NCBI GenBank assembly: GCA_900547085.1
Contig: URFI01000035.1
Location: forward strand, 1-13,539
Direction of reading: 5' to 3'
Source: an uncultured Prevotella sp.
GTDB lineage: Bacteria; Bacteroidota; Bacteroidia; Bacteroidales; Bacteroidaceae
DNA length: 13,539 nt
Shown here: one piece after another, positions 1 to 6,286 of the stretch
Layout: each line of letters opens with the position of its first letter
Numbering within the stretch: position 1 is the first letter of the stretch
Notes under the pieces: model-generated
Databases searched by the model: none
The model's input: only the letters and a program-made list of their open reading frames with translations
Told to the model about the DNA's origin: nothing
Program-made: the position numbers and the translations under genes

Positions 1-470
1 AGCCTTGGAAGGCTCAATACTGGATTCGCGAGGTAATGGACAAGCTCTATACGGCTCAAGCTGACGGCTATTGCGGTGATGAGGACAACGGGCAAACTTC
101 TGCTTGGTACGTCTTCTCGGCCATGGGTTTCTATCCCGTTTGTCCCGGTGCCAACCAGTATGTCATTGGCACACCTTACTTTGACAAGATGACCCTGCAT
201 TTGGAGAACGGCAAGACCATGACCATCACGGCGCAAAACTGTAGTCAAAGTAACAAATATATCCAGTCGCTGAGCATCAACGGTACGCCTTCCACCAAAA
301 ACTTCTTCACGCACGACCAGTTGATGCAGGGCGGTAACATCCATTATGTCATGGGTAGTACCCCCAACAAGCAGCGAGGCATCAGCGACAGTGACGCTCC
401 TTATTCGTTCACGAAAGAACTAACTGGAACGAAAAGCATGAAAAGTAAGAAAAGCAGGCGTCGCAGATAA
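1..470 (+). CDS. GH92 family alpha-mannosidase, C-terminal part (5' end outside window)
   Basis: The frame is open from base 3 and gives 155 visible residues; the in-frame ATG at 36 is internal, because the codons before it (PWKAQYWIREV) continue the family pattern. GH92 enzymes are calcium-dependent exo-alpha-mannosidases that trim host or yeast N-glycans, usually in the periplasm or at the cell surface in Bacteroidetes. The diagnostic block is GYCGDEDNGQTSAWYVFSAM followed by GFYPVCPG; its acidic residues lie where the family has its catalytic base. The later stretch VIGTPYFDKMTLHLENGK and the final DAPYSFT also fit the end of the family. The last residues are unusually basic (KSKKSRRRR), which is not typical of the family. 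No signal peptide can be judged because the N-terminus is missing. Family call is strong; exact linkage specificity cannot be read from this part. Confidence 0.93.
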   Translation, partial: PWKAQYWIREVMDKLYTAQADGYCGDEDNGQTSAWYVFSAMGFYPVCPGANQYVIGTPYFDKMTLHLENGKTMTITAQNCSQSNKYIQSLSINGTPSTKNFFTHDQLMQGGNIHYVMGSTPNKQRGISDSDAPYSFTKELTGTKSMKSKKSRRRR

Positions 471-514
471 ACGAGCGTGAACATTCATCGCCCGAATGGC
501 GTTGATTGAGAAGA

Positions 515-570
515 TAAATTGAAAGGCTGGTTCTAACCTCATAATGGGTAAGAGCCAGCCTTTCAATTTA
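515..570 (+). terminator. Strong hairpin downstream of the GH92 gene, probable terminator
   Basis: Bases 515-530 (taaattgaaaggctgg) are perfectly complementary to 555-570. The stem continues inward with four more pairs (531-534 with 551-554, one of them G-T), then a mismatch, then 536-539 with 546-549. It lies 45 bases after the GH92 stop. The right arm ends in tttcaattta rather than a clean T run, so it may be a bidirectional or poorly canonical terminator, or an mRNA 3'-end stabiliser. Confidence 0.7.
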
Positions 571-1163
571 CCGGCAGCTCCGTTCATGAGTGGGGCAACT
601 CGTAAATGGGCTGGTGTGGTTGTGAAATATGTTTGCATGTCCCTGGCACACTCTTTCTTACTCTATTTAATGCGTGTAGGAGCGTGATTTATCGCGTTCC
701 GTCAAAATAACGCCCCTACGGAACTGTAAAATATTTCGTCTGTTTTTTGCCCTTAAAACGGCGCATGAAAACTCTCAATCTAGAAAAAATCAATAGGCAA
801 ACGGGAAGCAAATAGGAGTTTAATTTTCCATCAAAATAGGATTTTTCTGGAAAAGCATGGAGCTAACATTCTTAGAAGCATCCTATTGGTGGGCAATCTA
901 CATGCTGTTGCACCCCAAAAGCATACATATTGAAAGCCTAACTCAATGCTTTTGACCTAAAAAGATGTTGAAAATAGATCAAAAACGACATGGGGGAAAA
1001 TGTAATATATTGTCTATCAGCAGTATACAAAAGAATCAAATGCTGGGCGTATTTGCCGCAAGATGCATCGTTGTTCGCAAATTCGCCAGCTATAAAGAGG
1101 TTGGATGTCAAGAAAATTCATCATCATGAGGCGTTGTTGGAGATGAACATCTAACAATCGTCA
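571..1163. other. Intergenic region without a convincing gene; several dyad elements
   Basis: About 590 bases with frequent stops in all frames. An ATG ORF of 54 codons (965-1129) is present but shows no recognisable protein features, so it is not called. What can be seen are inverted repeats: 676-719 (see separate entry), a 9-bp dyad caaaagcat/atgcttttg at 916-924 and 946-954, and the left arm of a hairpin starting at 1115. The composition is more AT-rich than the flanking genes. It may be the decayed remains of a mobile or repeated element, but no transposase fragment is recognisable. Confidence 0.5.
676..724. repeat. REP-like imperfect palindrome
   Basis: Bases 676-690 (gtaggagcgtgattt) pair with 705-719 at 13 of 15 positions, with a 14-base loop. 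An alternative 7-bp pairing joins gttccgt (696-702) with acggaac (718-724) and excludes the first. The taggagcgtgattt/cgcccctac wording resembles dispersed palindromic repeats I recall from Bacteroidetes and other genomes; its copy number cannot be checked from one window. Confidence 0.5.
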
Positions 1164-1176
1164 ATGATGATGAATT
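1115..1176. repeat. Long hairpin / inverted repeat
   Basis: aattcatcatcat (1115-1127) is perfectly complementary to 1164-1176 (13 bp). After an internal loop the stem resumes: 1132-1133 with 1159-1160, 1134-1138 (ttgtt) with 1153-1157 (aacaa), then 1139-1141 with 1150-1152, leaving a loop of about eight bases. It is not placed as a terminator for any called gene. It could be a small MITE-like element, or a remnant. Confidence 0.55.
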
Positions 1177-1289
1177 CTATGTGTACCGTGTCTTTCTGGG
1201 CCGGCTGTGATGAAAGTTCACCTACATTCGGGAAGGCATACCATGGTGATATGACCTACGAAGGTAAACGGTGGCTTGTGTTTATTTAA
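1164..1289 (+). CDS. Possible 41-residue ORF or gene remnant
   Basis: The frame starts at three consecutive ATG codons (1164) that lie inside the right arm of the 1115-1176 hairpin, and ends at TAA 1287-1289. The encoded peptide contains FWAGCDESSPTFGKAYHG and then TYEGKRWLVFI, with a mixed composition that reads like real protein rather than a random frame. The stop overlaps the stop region of the convergent LRR gene. I do not recognise it. It may be the 3' end of a disrupted gene whose upstream part has decayed; the frame is closed by TAA at 1152-1154, just before it. No ribosome binding site is seen. Confidence 0.22.
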   Translation: MMMNSMCTVSFWAGCDESSPTFGKAYHGDMTYEGKRWLVFI

Positions 1290-2211
1290 CCAAGACTTTT
1301 TGTCCATTAACAATCACAACACCGCTTGGCACGTTAAATCGCATGATGCCTGCATTCATAGGCTGAGTGATTATCTTTTTTCCGGCAAGATCATAAACAT
1401 TGATCACGGCTTTTTCAGCACTCACAACTACTAGTTGACCCTTGGCATCACTGTAAGCATTAGTCTTCAAGCCTTCTGTAAGATTATGAATAGCGGTGGG
1501 GGATATTTCCTTTATGTATTTAAAATGATTCCAGCCGAAGGTTAGTTTATAGGCGTCTATAGTTCCTTGAGGAACATATAAAACCCTTTCACCATAGTCA
1601 TTGTCGTCAAATAAGGTGTACACTTCTTCTCCGTCAAGGTATCCTTTTTTGATTTCAGGAGGTGTTTGACTTAAAGAATAAACAGTTGTAAGTTGGGGAT
1701 TCCCTTCAAATGCATATCCTCCGATAAGAGTTACATTCTCTGGTATAGTTACTTTTGTAAATTTCAAATTTTTGTCAAAGCAATAGTTACCGATGGTTTT
1801 CAGGCTTTTAGGGAACTCCACTTCTTGCAATTCATAGCAGTTTCGGAAGCACCAGTGACCTATTTTCTTTACTGAATTGCCTAAAACCACCTTTTTCAAA
1901 TTAGTGGAAGAGTCAAAGGCGTAATCACTGATGTTCACGATGCTGTTAGGCAATGTTACTGATATCAAATGGTCCAGCTCGGAGAAAGCGCTGGAGCCGA
2001 TTTCCTTCACAGGTAAACCTTTGACAGTTTCAGGAATCACAATGTCTCCTGCGTAGGGTGCTTTAATAACAATTAAATACGTGCTTTGTTTGGAATATTT
2101 GTACTTGATACCGTCAACAATCACTGTTTTAGCGAGTCCGGCCATTGTTCCCAAGATGAGGAAGCACGAAATTAAAAATAATTTTGAATGGGAAAGTAAT
2201 TGTTTGCTCAT
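1282..2211 (-). CDS. BspA-like leucine-rich repeat surface protein
   Basis: 309 residues. The N-terminus has a signal peptide (basic SKQLLSHSK, hydrophobic LFLISCFLILGTMAGLA, cleavage near residue 27). Residues about 60-185 carry treponemal-type leucine-rich repeats (LRR_5 family) of about 23 residues, recognisable by repeated I.xxxAF...L..V.LP units such as EIGSSAFSELDHLISVTLP and TIGNYCFDKNLKFTKVTIP; about five repeats are visible. Residues about 258-309 form a small beta domain with the pattern NVYDLAGKKI...VPSGVVIVNGQKVLVK, which matches the C-terminal sorting domains used by the type IX secretion system or a closely related Prevotella tail. The protein is therefore probably exported and displayed on the surface, where BspA relatives bind host proteins or other bacteria. 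It is a single gene, convergent with the GH92 side and divergent from the VWA cluster. Ligand cannot be predicted. Confidence 0.9.
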   Translation of the reverse strand: MSKQLLSHSKLFLISCFLILGTMAGLAKTVIVDGIKYKYSKQSTYLIVIKAPYAGDIVIPETVKGLPVKEIGSSAFSELDHLISVTLPNSIVNISDYAFDSSTNLKKVVLGNSVKKIGHWCFRNCYELQEVEFPKSLKTIGNYCFDKNLKFTKVTIPENVTLIGGYAFEGNPQLTTVYSLSQTPPEIKKGYLDGEEVYTLFDDNDYGERVLYVPQGTIDAYKLTFGWNHFKYIKEISPTAIHNLTEGLKTNAYSDAKGQLVVVSAEKAVINVYDLAGKKIITQPMNAGIMRFNVPSGVVIVNGQKVLVK

Positions 2212-2279
2212 AAGAATAGGTATTAAATATGAATAAAAAGTGAAATCTTCTATTTGCCGATAATTTCGTATTATAAACG

Positions 2280-2310
2280 CAAAGATAGTTAAAGTTTATC
2301 AAACGCGCAA
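2280..2310 (-). promoter_or_regulatory. Bacteroidetes-type promoter for the LRR gene
   Basis: Read on the minus strand there is a TTG (2310-2308), about 20 bases, then TATCTTTG (2287-2280), matching the Bacteroidetes -33 TTTG and -7 TAnnTTTG consensus. The expected start point is near 2272, giving a leader of about 60 bases before the ATG at 2211. Confidence 0.7.
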
Positions 2311-2401
2311 GCATAAACGGAAGATGTTTGTTGTTTTTCTTGAGCGTTAGGAAGATGTCGAGTCAATCAGTGGCTTGTAAACGACAAAAAAGACTTAATT
2401 T

Positions 2402-2434
2402 ATTTGTCGTTCCCACCGCTTTACATTATCTTTG
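2402..2434 (+). promoter_or_regulatory. Upstream promoter copy (P1) of the VWA/tubulin-like cluster
   Basis: TTTG (about 2404-2407, in tatttgtcg), then about 20 bases, then TATCTTTG (2427-2434), a good match to the Bacteroidetes -33/-7 pair. The -7 box sits in a small dyad, tatctt/aagata (2427-2441). The next bases, aggcttcgcct, form a tiny hairpin. Likely start near 2441. Confidence 0.65.
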
Positions 2435-2510
2435 CATAAGATAGGCTTCGCCTCAACAAAGTAAGTGAATTTCCTTTGTCTTCGGCTTGCACTATCTTTG
2501 CATTAGATAG
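2424..2510 (+). repeat. Direct-repeat promoter element
   Basis: Two near-identical 21-bp boxes (2424-2444 and 2490-2510, 19 of 21 identical) each hold a -7 promoter box. The segment between them, including aggcttcgcctc and cttcggcttgcac, resembles a short element I recall as abundant upstream of genes in Prevotella and Bacteroides. Copy number must be checked in the genome. Confidence 0.55.
2470..2500 (+). promoter_or_regulatory. Downstream promoter copy (P2) of the VWA/tubulin-like cluster
   Basis: TATCTTTG at 2493-2500 inside the dyad ctatct/agatag (2492-2510). The -33 side is weaker (tttc or ctttg near 2470-2478). The 21 bases 2490-2510 match 2424-2444 at 19 positions. A start near 2507 would leave a leader of about 150 bases before the lipoprotein ATG. 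The leader contains a possible stem gttgca/tgcaac within 2592-2629. Confidence 0.55.
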
Positions 2511-2658
2511 AGAGCGAAACGAAAACAAGGTCAATCAATTGGCTTCACTGCGTGGTTGGCTGTGCGGTAGGCTATCTGATGTATCAAAATCGTTGCATGC
2601 TTATCGGCTCAACGGTAGGGCATTGCAACTATCTCGGCCCATAAAACGTCTTAATGGA

Positions 2659-4152
2659 ATGAAAAAAATATTTGGAAACCCTTTTTTAATCGCTTTGATG
2701 CTTATTGCATTCTTTGTGAGCAGTTGTGGCAACAGAGCCAAAAAAGATTTGAACCATCTGCTCATGGAGCTGGCGGGAACAGATCACACCATCGACCACG
2801 ATGACTGGATGACCCTCGAAAACTATTTGGATGGACAGAAGGCAAACTTCCCAGAGTTCTATGATGATGGAAAACTTGACCCCGATGAGGTGCGCGAATA
2901 CATCGAAGATTTTTTCAGTCATCGCCGTGATGCCAAGAAAATTGACTTCTCGGGTATGGTTGTTGAGCCGCTCAAAGTGAATTTTTACCTTGAGCGTTCG
3001 GGTTCAATGATCGCCTACGACTCGCCAGCTGGTGACGGTTCGTTCAAGGCAGCCATTGTTCAGATGCTGAACAACCTGCCGGGAAACAATGCGGATCATA
3101 AGATTTATGTGGTTAACAACTCGATAAACGCCTATCCCAAGGGGTTCGACCAGTTTGTGAAAGACAGCAACATCTTCGAGGCTACCAAAGGAATTGGTGA
3201 TCCAAGCTTTACTGATTTCGGAGCCATCTTCGACAAAATCCTGAACAATACCAAGGATGATGAGCTGAGTATCTTGGTAACCGACATGATTTATTCTACC
3301 AAGGACATGACAGGTGTCAATCCGCAGAAGGTGTTTGCTGAAGCGCAAGGCATGACCAACTCGGTTTTCAAGAGTGAGGTGAAGAAGAAGTCGATGCTCA
3401 TTGTGAAGATGATGGGTTCGTACAACGGTCTGTATTATCCATACAATTCGCCCAGCAAAGGGGTGGCTTACAATGGCAAGCGACCCTATTACATCGTGAT
3501 AGTGGGCAACAATGAGAACATTGCCCGACTGACGCAAGACGAGAATTATGAGGCATTTGCCCAGCTGTCTCGACTGCGGGGCTATGAGAACATGTATCTC
3601 TTCGAGACAGATGACGTGTACGAACCTTATTATTCTTTGCTGCTGAGTCATCCCCAGATACGCGGACGGTTCCAACCCGAACGCGGACAGGGTACGCAGG
3701 TGACGAAGTTGGAAGGCCTCAAGCAGGATCGCAACAGTGGAGATATCAGGCTGGTATTGGCGGTAGACCTGAGCAAGATGCTCATTGCGGACGAATATCT
3801 CACGGACGTGAACAACTATGTGGTTGACGCTGACGACGCGGTTACTATCAAAGAGATTCGTCCTATCACCAAGTCTGACGTCACGCCGGCTGAAAGAAAA
3901 TACATTCAATCGGCCACCCATCTGTTCGTGTTGTCTGCGAATGAGTTGAAACACGACCAGGAAGTTGAAATCAAGTTGCTCAATAAGCTACCTCGATGGA
4001 TTGAGGCTTCGTCGAATGACAACGACACCAAGGTGGACGGCAGCACTACCTTCGGGTTGAAATATCTGCTGCAAGGCATTTACAACAGCTACCGGAAGAA
4101 TTCGGATGGAGAGCCTTATTATTTTGAAATGGAATTGAAGTTTAGCAAGTAG
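2659..4152 (+). CDS. VWA-domain lipoprotein, first gene of the tubulin-like/actin-like cluster
   Basis: 497 residues from the ATG at 2659. This start gives a clean lipoprotein signal: MKK, hydrophobic core NPFLIALMLIAFF, lipobox VSSC with Cys23; the upstream in-frame TTG at 2476 would bury the signal peptide and overlap promoter P2. An acidic linker (about 40-100) precedes a von Willebrand A-like domain. Its metal site (MIDAS) reads LERSGSM (Glu112, Ser114, Ser116) in place of the usual DxSxS, with Thr185 (SFTDFG) and Asp209 (SILVTDMI) as the second and third motifs. Residues about 245-330 and 350-497 form further alpha/beta and beta-rich segments that I do not recognise. VWA domains bind protein partners through the metal. 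The lipid anchor places it outside the cytoplasm, so it could be the envelope-facing part of the system. Followed after 67 bases by the small membrane protein gene. The fold call is good; the role is inferred. Confidence 0.85.
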   Translation: MKKIFGNPFLIALMLIAFFVSSCGNRAKKDLNHLLMELAGTDHTIDHDDWMTLENYLDGQKANFPEFYDDGKLDPDEVREYIEDFFSHRRDAKKIDFSGMVVEPLKVNFYLERSGSMIAYDSPAGDGSFKAAIVQMLNNLPGNNADHKIYVVNNSINAYPKGFDQFVKDSNIFEATKGIGDPSFTDFGAIFDKILNNTKDDELSILVTDMIYSTKDMTGVNPQKVFAEAQGMTNSVFKSEVKKKSMLIVKMMGSYNGLYYPYNSPSKGVAYNGKRPYYIVIVGNNENIARLTQDENYEAFAQLSRLRGYENMYLFETDDVYEPYYSLLLSHPQIRGRFQPERGQGTQVTKLEGLKQDRNSGDIRLVLAVDLSKMLIADEYLTDVNNYVVDADDAVTIKEIRPITKSDVTPAERKYIQSATHLFVLSANELKHDQEVEIKLLNKLPRWIEASSNDNDTKVDGSTTFGLKYLLQGIYNSYRKNSDGEPYYFEMELKFSK

Positions 4153-4203
4153 CATGCCTCGCACGAGTGCTAACCGGCTTGGTTGCAGCCTTTGTGCGGC
4201 ATG
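4153..4203 (+). other. Intercistronic hairpin
   Basis: catgcc-tc-gcac (4153-4164) pairs with gtgcggcatg (4194-4203) through 10 base pairs with a two-base bulge; inside, aacc (4172-4175) can pair with ggtt (4181-4184). It sits directly after the lipoprotein stop and has no T tract, so it is more likely an mRNA processing or stability element, or a partial attenuator, than a terminator. Confidence 0.5.
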
Positions 4204-4219
4204 ACGATAGAACCACGTT

Positions 4220-4666
4220 ATGAAAAAAAATACGATATTGTTGCTGGCAGGTGCCGTGATTACCCTGCTGTTCATCATTTTTGCCACATCTTTGTTTGAG
4301 TCACTGTTCTATGAGAGAGAGTTCTCCAATGAGATGTATTCGGCTAACCTTTATTTCATTGTAGCTATTGTGACAGCCCTGATAGCCTGGGCTTTCGCTG
4401 GTATATACTATTATGTCATCAACTCGGTGAGCTTCTCCCGGTGGTACCATTGGCTTATCGTGCTGATTGCAGCCATGATTGTGGCACCTGTCATCAACTA
4501 CACCTATCCTAGTGGTGTCTTTTCGGCCGATGGACTCGACTTTAGCGCGCAGCTCTTCAGCTTCTGTTTGGTTGATGTTGCGGTGACGGCCGTGCTGTTT
4601 GTTATTGCCAGTTTCTCCATTCGTTGGTGGTCATCCAACTGCCGACACACGCCAATCCCAGAGTAG
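4220..4666 (+). CDS. Small integral membrane protein, four predicted helices
   Basis: 148 residues. Hydrophobic stretches suggest four transmembrane helices: about 4-24 (ILLLAGAVITLLFIIFA), 44-68 (YFIVAIVTALIAWAFAGIYYYV), 77-94 (WLIVLIAAMIVAPVI) and 110-132 (LFSFCLVDVAVTAVLFVIAS). The loops are short; the first (about 25-43) is acidic and aromatic. I recognise no family and no catalytic motif. The position between an exported VWA lipoprotein and a cytoplasmic tubulin-like protein suggests a membrane anchor or coupling subunit of the same system. The next gene begins 45 bases downstream. Function is inferred from context only. Confidence 0.8.
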   Translation: MKKNTILLLAGAVITLLFIIFATSLFESLFYEREFSNEMYSANLYFIVAIVTALIAWAFAGIYYYVINSVSFSRWYHWLIVLIAAMIVAPVINYTYPSGVFSADGLDFSAQLFSFCLVDVAVTAVLFVIASFSIRWWSSNCRHTPIPE

Positions 4667-4711
4667 GTTGGTGAATATTGCATTATCAAGAATCATTAGA
4701 ACATTACCATA

Positions 4712-6256
4712 GTGAGACTATTTTTATTTTTAGTGGGCGGAACAGGTTCGCGTGTCATGCGGCCACTCATCATGCAGTTTGCTGCTGGCATTCATCCTTT
4801 GGACGAAGCGGGACAGCCCATGCCGCTCGAAGTGGTGCCTATCATCGTGGATCCCCATAAGGCCAACGAAGACCTCAAGCGCACTAGCAACCTGTTGCGG
4901 TGGTATAAGCAGATACGACAAGCTCTGTATGGCGACCGTGTGGACGTGACCAAAGGATTCTTTTCGGTCAAGATATCTACCCTGAGTGACATCTTGCCTA
5001 ATGGCAGCAACTTGAGTGACACGTTCCTCTTCAACATGGGGTCCATCGCATCGAAGAAGTTCAGCGACTTCATCTCTTATTCCACGTTGGATACAGGCAA
5101 TCAAGCCTTGTGCTCAATGATGTTTTCCAAGGATCAGCTTGATACCAAGATGGACATCGGTTTTGTGGGCTCACCCAACATAGGGTCGGTCGCATTGAAC
5201 CAGTTTAAGGATTCGGAAGAGTTCAAGCAGTTTTCCAATGTGTTTCAAAAGAACGACCGCATCTTTGTTGTCAGCAGTATATTTGGCGGAACGGGAGCTG
5301 CCGGCTATCCCATCATCGTGAAGAATATTCGCAATGCCGGCAACAACATCCAAATCAACAACCGTGGAGATTTGCGCGATGCAAGGATTGGTGCGCTCAC
5401 CGTGTTGCCTTATTTCAACATCCAACAGGATGAGAACAGTCCGATTTCGCGGGCCGATTTCATTTCTAAAACCAAGTCGGCCTTGTTCTATTATCATGAC
5501 AACCTTACGGGAATTCGGCAGAATGGGGTAGACTTGCCCATGTCGAAAGTAAACGCTTGTTATTATCTGGGCGACGAAATACCCAGCAATCCTTACTTCA
5601 ACGACCCGGGTGGCAACGGACAGCGCAACGACGCACATGTCGTAGAATATGTGGGTGCGCTGGCAGTTCTCGATTTTCTTCAGATTCCAGATGACCAGTT
5701 GCTCACGGATAACGGCAATGCCGTGAACCCCATCTACAAGGAATATGGGTTGGCCAACGACAAGATGACCCTGTCACTGAAAGACTTTGGTACGTCAACG
5801 CGTTTGCGTGTGAACAAACAGTTGGTGAAGTTTCACTTGGCATATCTTTACATCACCAATCAATTGAAGAACGATGTGGGACGCGGTTACACCGAGGACA
5901 AACCGGAAATAACCAGCGGCTTTCTCTCCACGAGTTTCTTCCACACGCTGACAAGCGATTTTTATGTGGCTTATCTTACCTGGTTGAAGGAACTGAAACT
6001 CAATCAGCGCAGTTTCGAACCCTTCCATCTGACAACCGACAAGCTGTCTGATGCGTTGAACGGCATTGCGCCCAAGAGTGGCTTGTTCAAGTCAACCATC
6101 GATTACAAGTCTTTGCTTTCTTCCCTCAACAAAATGAGTCAGCAGGCTGTCAAGACGCAGAAATATGGCACAGACCGTGTGGCTTACAAGCTGATGAACC
6201 TGCTGGATGAGACGCTGGACAAACTGGTTGAAGAGAAATACAATTCGGTGGTTTAG
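4712..6256 (+). CDS. Tubulin/FtsZ-superfamily NTPase homologue (Tubulin-like)
   Basis: 514 residues from GTG 4712; an in-frame TAG at 4697-4699 leaves almost no room for a longer protein, and this start places the first beta strand (RLFLFLV) directly before the glycine loop. Two loops identify the fold: GGTGSR at residues 9-14 (the N-terminal nucleotide loop) and GGTGAAG at 192-198 after the strand RIFVVSSIF, which corresponds to the GGGTGSG tubulin signature. Acidic residues follow further strands (VPIIVDPHKANEDL at 42-55). I could not find the NxDxxD synergy loop of FtsZ, so GTP hydrolysis and polymer formation by the classical mechanism are uncertain. The length exceeds FtsZ (about 380) and fits the divergent Tubulin_2-type families. 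It is a soluble protein without signal peptide, encoded between a membrane protein and an actin-fold ATPase with short gaps, so probably cotranscribed. Proposed role: nucleotide-dependent, possibly filament-forming, component of an envelope-remodelling system. Confidence 0.82.
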   Translation: MRLFLFLVGGTGSRVMRPLIMQFAAGIHPLDEAGQPMPLEVVPIIVDPHKANEDLKRTSNLLRWYKQIRQALYGDRVDVTKGFFSVKISTLSDILPNGSNLSDTFLFNMGSIASKKFSDFISYSTLDTGNQALCSMMFSKDQLDTKMDIGFVGSPNIGSVALNQFKDSEEFKQFSNVFQKNDRIFVVSSIFGGTGAAGYPIIVKNIRNAGNNIQINNRGDLRDARIGALTVLPYFNIQQDENSPISRADFISKTKSALFYYHDNLTGIRQNGVDLPMSKVNACYYLGDEIPSNPYFNDPGGNGQRNDAHVVEYVGALAVLDFLQIPDDQLLTDNGNAVNPIYKEYGLANDKMTLSLKDFGTSTRLRVNKQLVKFHLAYLYITNQLKNDVGRGYTEDKPEITSGFLSTSFFHTLTSDFYVAYLTWLKELKLNQRSFEPFHLTTDKLSDALNGIAPKSGLFKSTIDYKSLLSSLNKMSQQAVKTQKYGTDRVAYKLMNLLDETLDKLVEEKYNSVV

Positions 6257-6286
6257 CATCGTTGAACGTTAATACAAAGTCAATTC

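Noticed and set aside
420..638. Minus-strand frame of 72 codons over the GH92 end and its hairpin
   Set aside because: It spans the terminator-like hairpin and the reverse of a known coding end; no protein features.
965..1129. 54-codon ATG frame in the intergenic region
   Set aside because: No recognisable motif, ends inside a hairpin arm, and the composition does not stand out from neighbouring noncoding sequence.
2476..2658. Longer N-terminus for the VWA lipoprotein starting at TTG 2476
   Set aside because: It would begin inside a promoter element and place the lipoprotein signal peptide 61 residues into the protein.
3004..3954. 316-codon open frame antisense to the VWA lipoprotein gene
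   Set aside because: It lies wholly inside a gene with clear motifs, has His/Arg/Val-rich composition typical of a reverse-frame shadow, and no domain or start signal.
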